This document shows, in pieces, positions 14,547-15,457 of a stretch of 15,457 nt of DNA. This stretch comes from Thiomonas sp. Its GTDB lineage: Bacteria; Pseudomonadota; Gammaproteobacteria; Burkholderiales; Burkholderiaceae_C. The first letter of the stretch is position 1. Each line of letters opens with the position of its first letter. The DNA is taken from positions 3,918 through 19,374 of the forward strand of contig JAQTVS010000011.1 in assembly GCA_028706735.1 (NCBI GenBank), in the 5' to 3' direction. The notes under the pieces are model-generated. The model was not told where the DNA came from, ran no database searches, and worked only from the letters and a program-made list of their open reading frames with translations. The position numbers were made by a program, and so were the translations under genes.

Positions 14547-15323
14547 CTATTCAATGGCCGAGAAATCCGGCTTGCGCTTCTGCAAAAACGCCATCATCGC
14601 CTCGCGCGCAGCGGGCGCGCCGAGCAGCGCCTGAAACAGCGCCTCTTCCGACCGCATGCGCGCCAGCACCGCCTGCGGCCCCTGATCGCCCAGCCCTTTG
14701 AGCAGGCGCTTTGTGGCCCGCACCGACGGAGCGGGAAGACGGGCGAATTTTTCTGCCTGCGCCACGGCAAATTCGCGCAGAGCGTCTGCCGCAAGCACGC
14801 GGTTGACCAGGCCCATCGCCTGCGCCTCGGCGGCATCGAACGGTTCTCCCAGCAGCAGTTTTTCCGCAGCGCGCTGATACCCGGCAATCTGCGGCAACAG
14901 CAGGCTGGACGCAGCCTCTGGGCACAGGCCGAGCTGCACAAAAGGCAGGACGAACTGCGTGTCATCGGCGGCATAAACCAGGTCGCAATGCATCAACAAG
15001 GTCGTGCCCACCCCCACGGCGAACCCTTGCGCCGCAGCCACCAGCGGCTTGTCCAGAGTGGCCAGATGCCGCAGGAATTGCAGCACCGGCGCTTCCTCGC
15101 CTTGCGGCGGGTTGGTGACAAAGTCCTGCAGATCATTGCCCGCGGTGAAGCTGCCGCCTTCGCCCGCGATCAGCACCGCCTTCACTTCCGCATCGACCGC
15201 AGCGCGCGCGAATGCGGCATTGGCCGCCTCGTACATCGCCAGGGTCAGCGCGTTCTTTTTTTCCGGGCGATTGAACACGATATGCAGCACGCCGCTGCGC
15301 AATTCCACAAGCACCTGACTCAT
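14547..15323 (-). CDS. Enoyl-CoA hydratase/isomerase family protein, isomerase-type active site
   Basis: A crotonase-fold protein of 258 residues. The oxyanion-hole segments are FTAGNDLQDF (59-68) and GFAVGVGTTLLMHCD (100-114). At the catalytic position of hydratases (rat Glu144, in PEILLG) this protein has PFVQLG, so that glutamate is Phe128. It instead has Glu136 in LCPEAASS, where enoyl-CoA delta-isomerases of the ECI2 type carry their catalytic base. I infer a delta3-delta2-enoyl-CoA isomerase rather than a hydratase. ATG 15323 is preceded by GGAG and AAGGG on the minus strand; the frame continues upstream, but the family N-terminus begins here. A thiolase gene ends 62 nt upstream, suggesting a beta-oxidation context. 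Confidence 0.88.
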   Translation of the reverse strand: MSQVLVELRSGVLHIVFNRPEKKNALTLAMYEAANAAFARAAVDAEVKAVLIAGEGGSFTAGNDLQDFVTNPPQGEEAPVLQFLRHLATLDKPLVAAAQGFAVGVGTTLLMHCDLVYAADDTQFVLPFVQLGLCPEAASSLLLPQIAGYQRAAEKLLLGEPFDAAEAQAMGLVNRVLAADALREFAVAQAEKFARLPAPSVRATKRLLKGLGDQGPQAVLARMRSEEALFQALLGAPAAREAMMAFLQKRKPDFSAIE

Positions 15324-15347
15324 GCCCTTGTCTCCTGAAATGAAAAT

Positions 15348-15365
15348 CCGGGCTATTTTGCCCGG
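15348..15365 (-). terminator. Small stem-loop between the thiolase and crotonase genes
   Basis: The arms CCGGGC (15348-15353) and GCCCGG (15360-15365) enclose a 6-nt loop. On the minus strand the stem is followed by the T-rich ATTTTCATTT. The stem is short, so it may be a weak terminator or attenuator that lowers crotonase expression relative to thiolase. Confidence 0.35.
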
Positions 15366-15385
15366 GCATTGCCTGTGCGCTGCAG

Positions 15386-15457
15386 TCAGATGTTCTCGAA
15401 AATGCCCGCTGCGCCCTGCCCGGTGCCGATGCACATCGTCACCATGCTGTATTTGGC
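15386..15457 (-). CDS. Thiolase (acetyl-CoA acyltransferase), C-terminal end only
   Basis: The last 23 codons and stop of a gene cut by the window edge. The peptide AKYSMVTMCIGTGQGAAGIF followed by ENI is the classical C-terminal signature of thiolases, in which the cysteine of CIGTGQG is the proton-transferring active-site residue. Which thiolase (FadA-like, acetoacetyl-CoA or beta-ketoadipyl-CoA) cannot be told from this fragment. It precedes the crotonase-fold gene on the same strand by 62 nt, which fits a fatty-acid or related acyl-CoA degradation unit. Confidence 0.9.
   Translation of the reverse strand, partial: AKYSMVTMCIGTGQGAAGIFENI

Noticed and set aside
1..15457. CRISPR arrays, tRNA or rRNA genes, phage or plasmid modules, riboswitches, or a novel defence system
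   Set aside because: No regularly spaced repeats, no cloverleaf or rRNA-like stretches, and nearly all the sequence is explained by core metabolic and respiratory genes.

Overview
The window is GC-rich chromosomal DNA from a betaproteobacterium, most likely of the order Burkholderiales; the genus cannot be fixed from the sequence. The evidence is the gene content and order: a minus-strand locus for an aa3-type (A1, heme-copper) cytochrome c oxidase of the form DUF2244 - coxB - coxA - 41-residue small protein - DUF2970 - coxC - DUF2909 - SURF1 - SCO-like protein - ctaA - ctaB - SCO, flanked by gluQ, bioC-like, comFC-like and trmL genes. This is core genome. I see no insertion sequence, phage, CRISPR array, tRNA or rRNA.

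Layout: 1-147 is a non-coding stretch full of GC-rich inverted repeats. On the plus strand, 148-2277 holds a CysB-type LysR regulator and a PLP-dependent (methionine-type) aminotransferase, probably co-transcribed. It converges on, and overlaps by 41 nt, the 3' end of gluQ. Reading the minus strand from 12123 down to 2237: a DUF2244 membrane protein, oxidase subunits II, I and III with two small membrane proteins between I and III, then a bidirectional terminator and a plus-strand DUF2909 gene that interrupts the array, then the assembly block SURF1 - SCO-like - ctaA - ctaB - SCO1 - gluQ, several genes of which have overlapping start/stop codons. A 194-nt regulatory region (12124-12317) precedes the oxidase genes and carries a perfect TATAAT box and three dyads. 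Beyond it lie a bioC-like methyltransferase (minus), comFC-like and trmL genes (plus), a crotonase-fold enoyl-CoA isomerase/hydratase (minus), and the last 23 codons of a thiolase (minus, cut by the window edge).

How the genes work together: CtaB farnesylates heme b to heme O and CtaA oxidises it to heme A. SCO1 delivers copper to the CuA centre of CoxB. SURF1 assists heme A insertion into CoxA. CoxB/A/C form the proton-pumping terminal oxidase. The CuB-insertion factor Cox11 (CtaG), which normally lies between coxA and coxC in such clusters, is absent here; a perfect 13-bp stem-loop lies in the gap where it would be expected.

The window is mostly an ordinary respiratory locus. The points most worth a second look are the missing cox11 with the hairpin in its place, the SCO-like protein that keeps the CxxxC pair but lacks the copper-binding histidine, the inverted DUF2909 gene that splits the array, and the dyad-rich promoter region.
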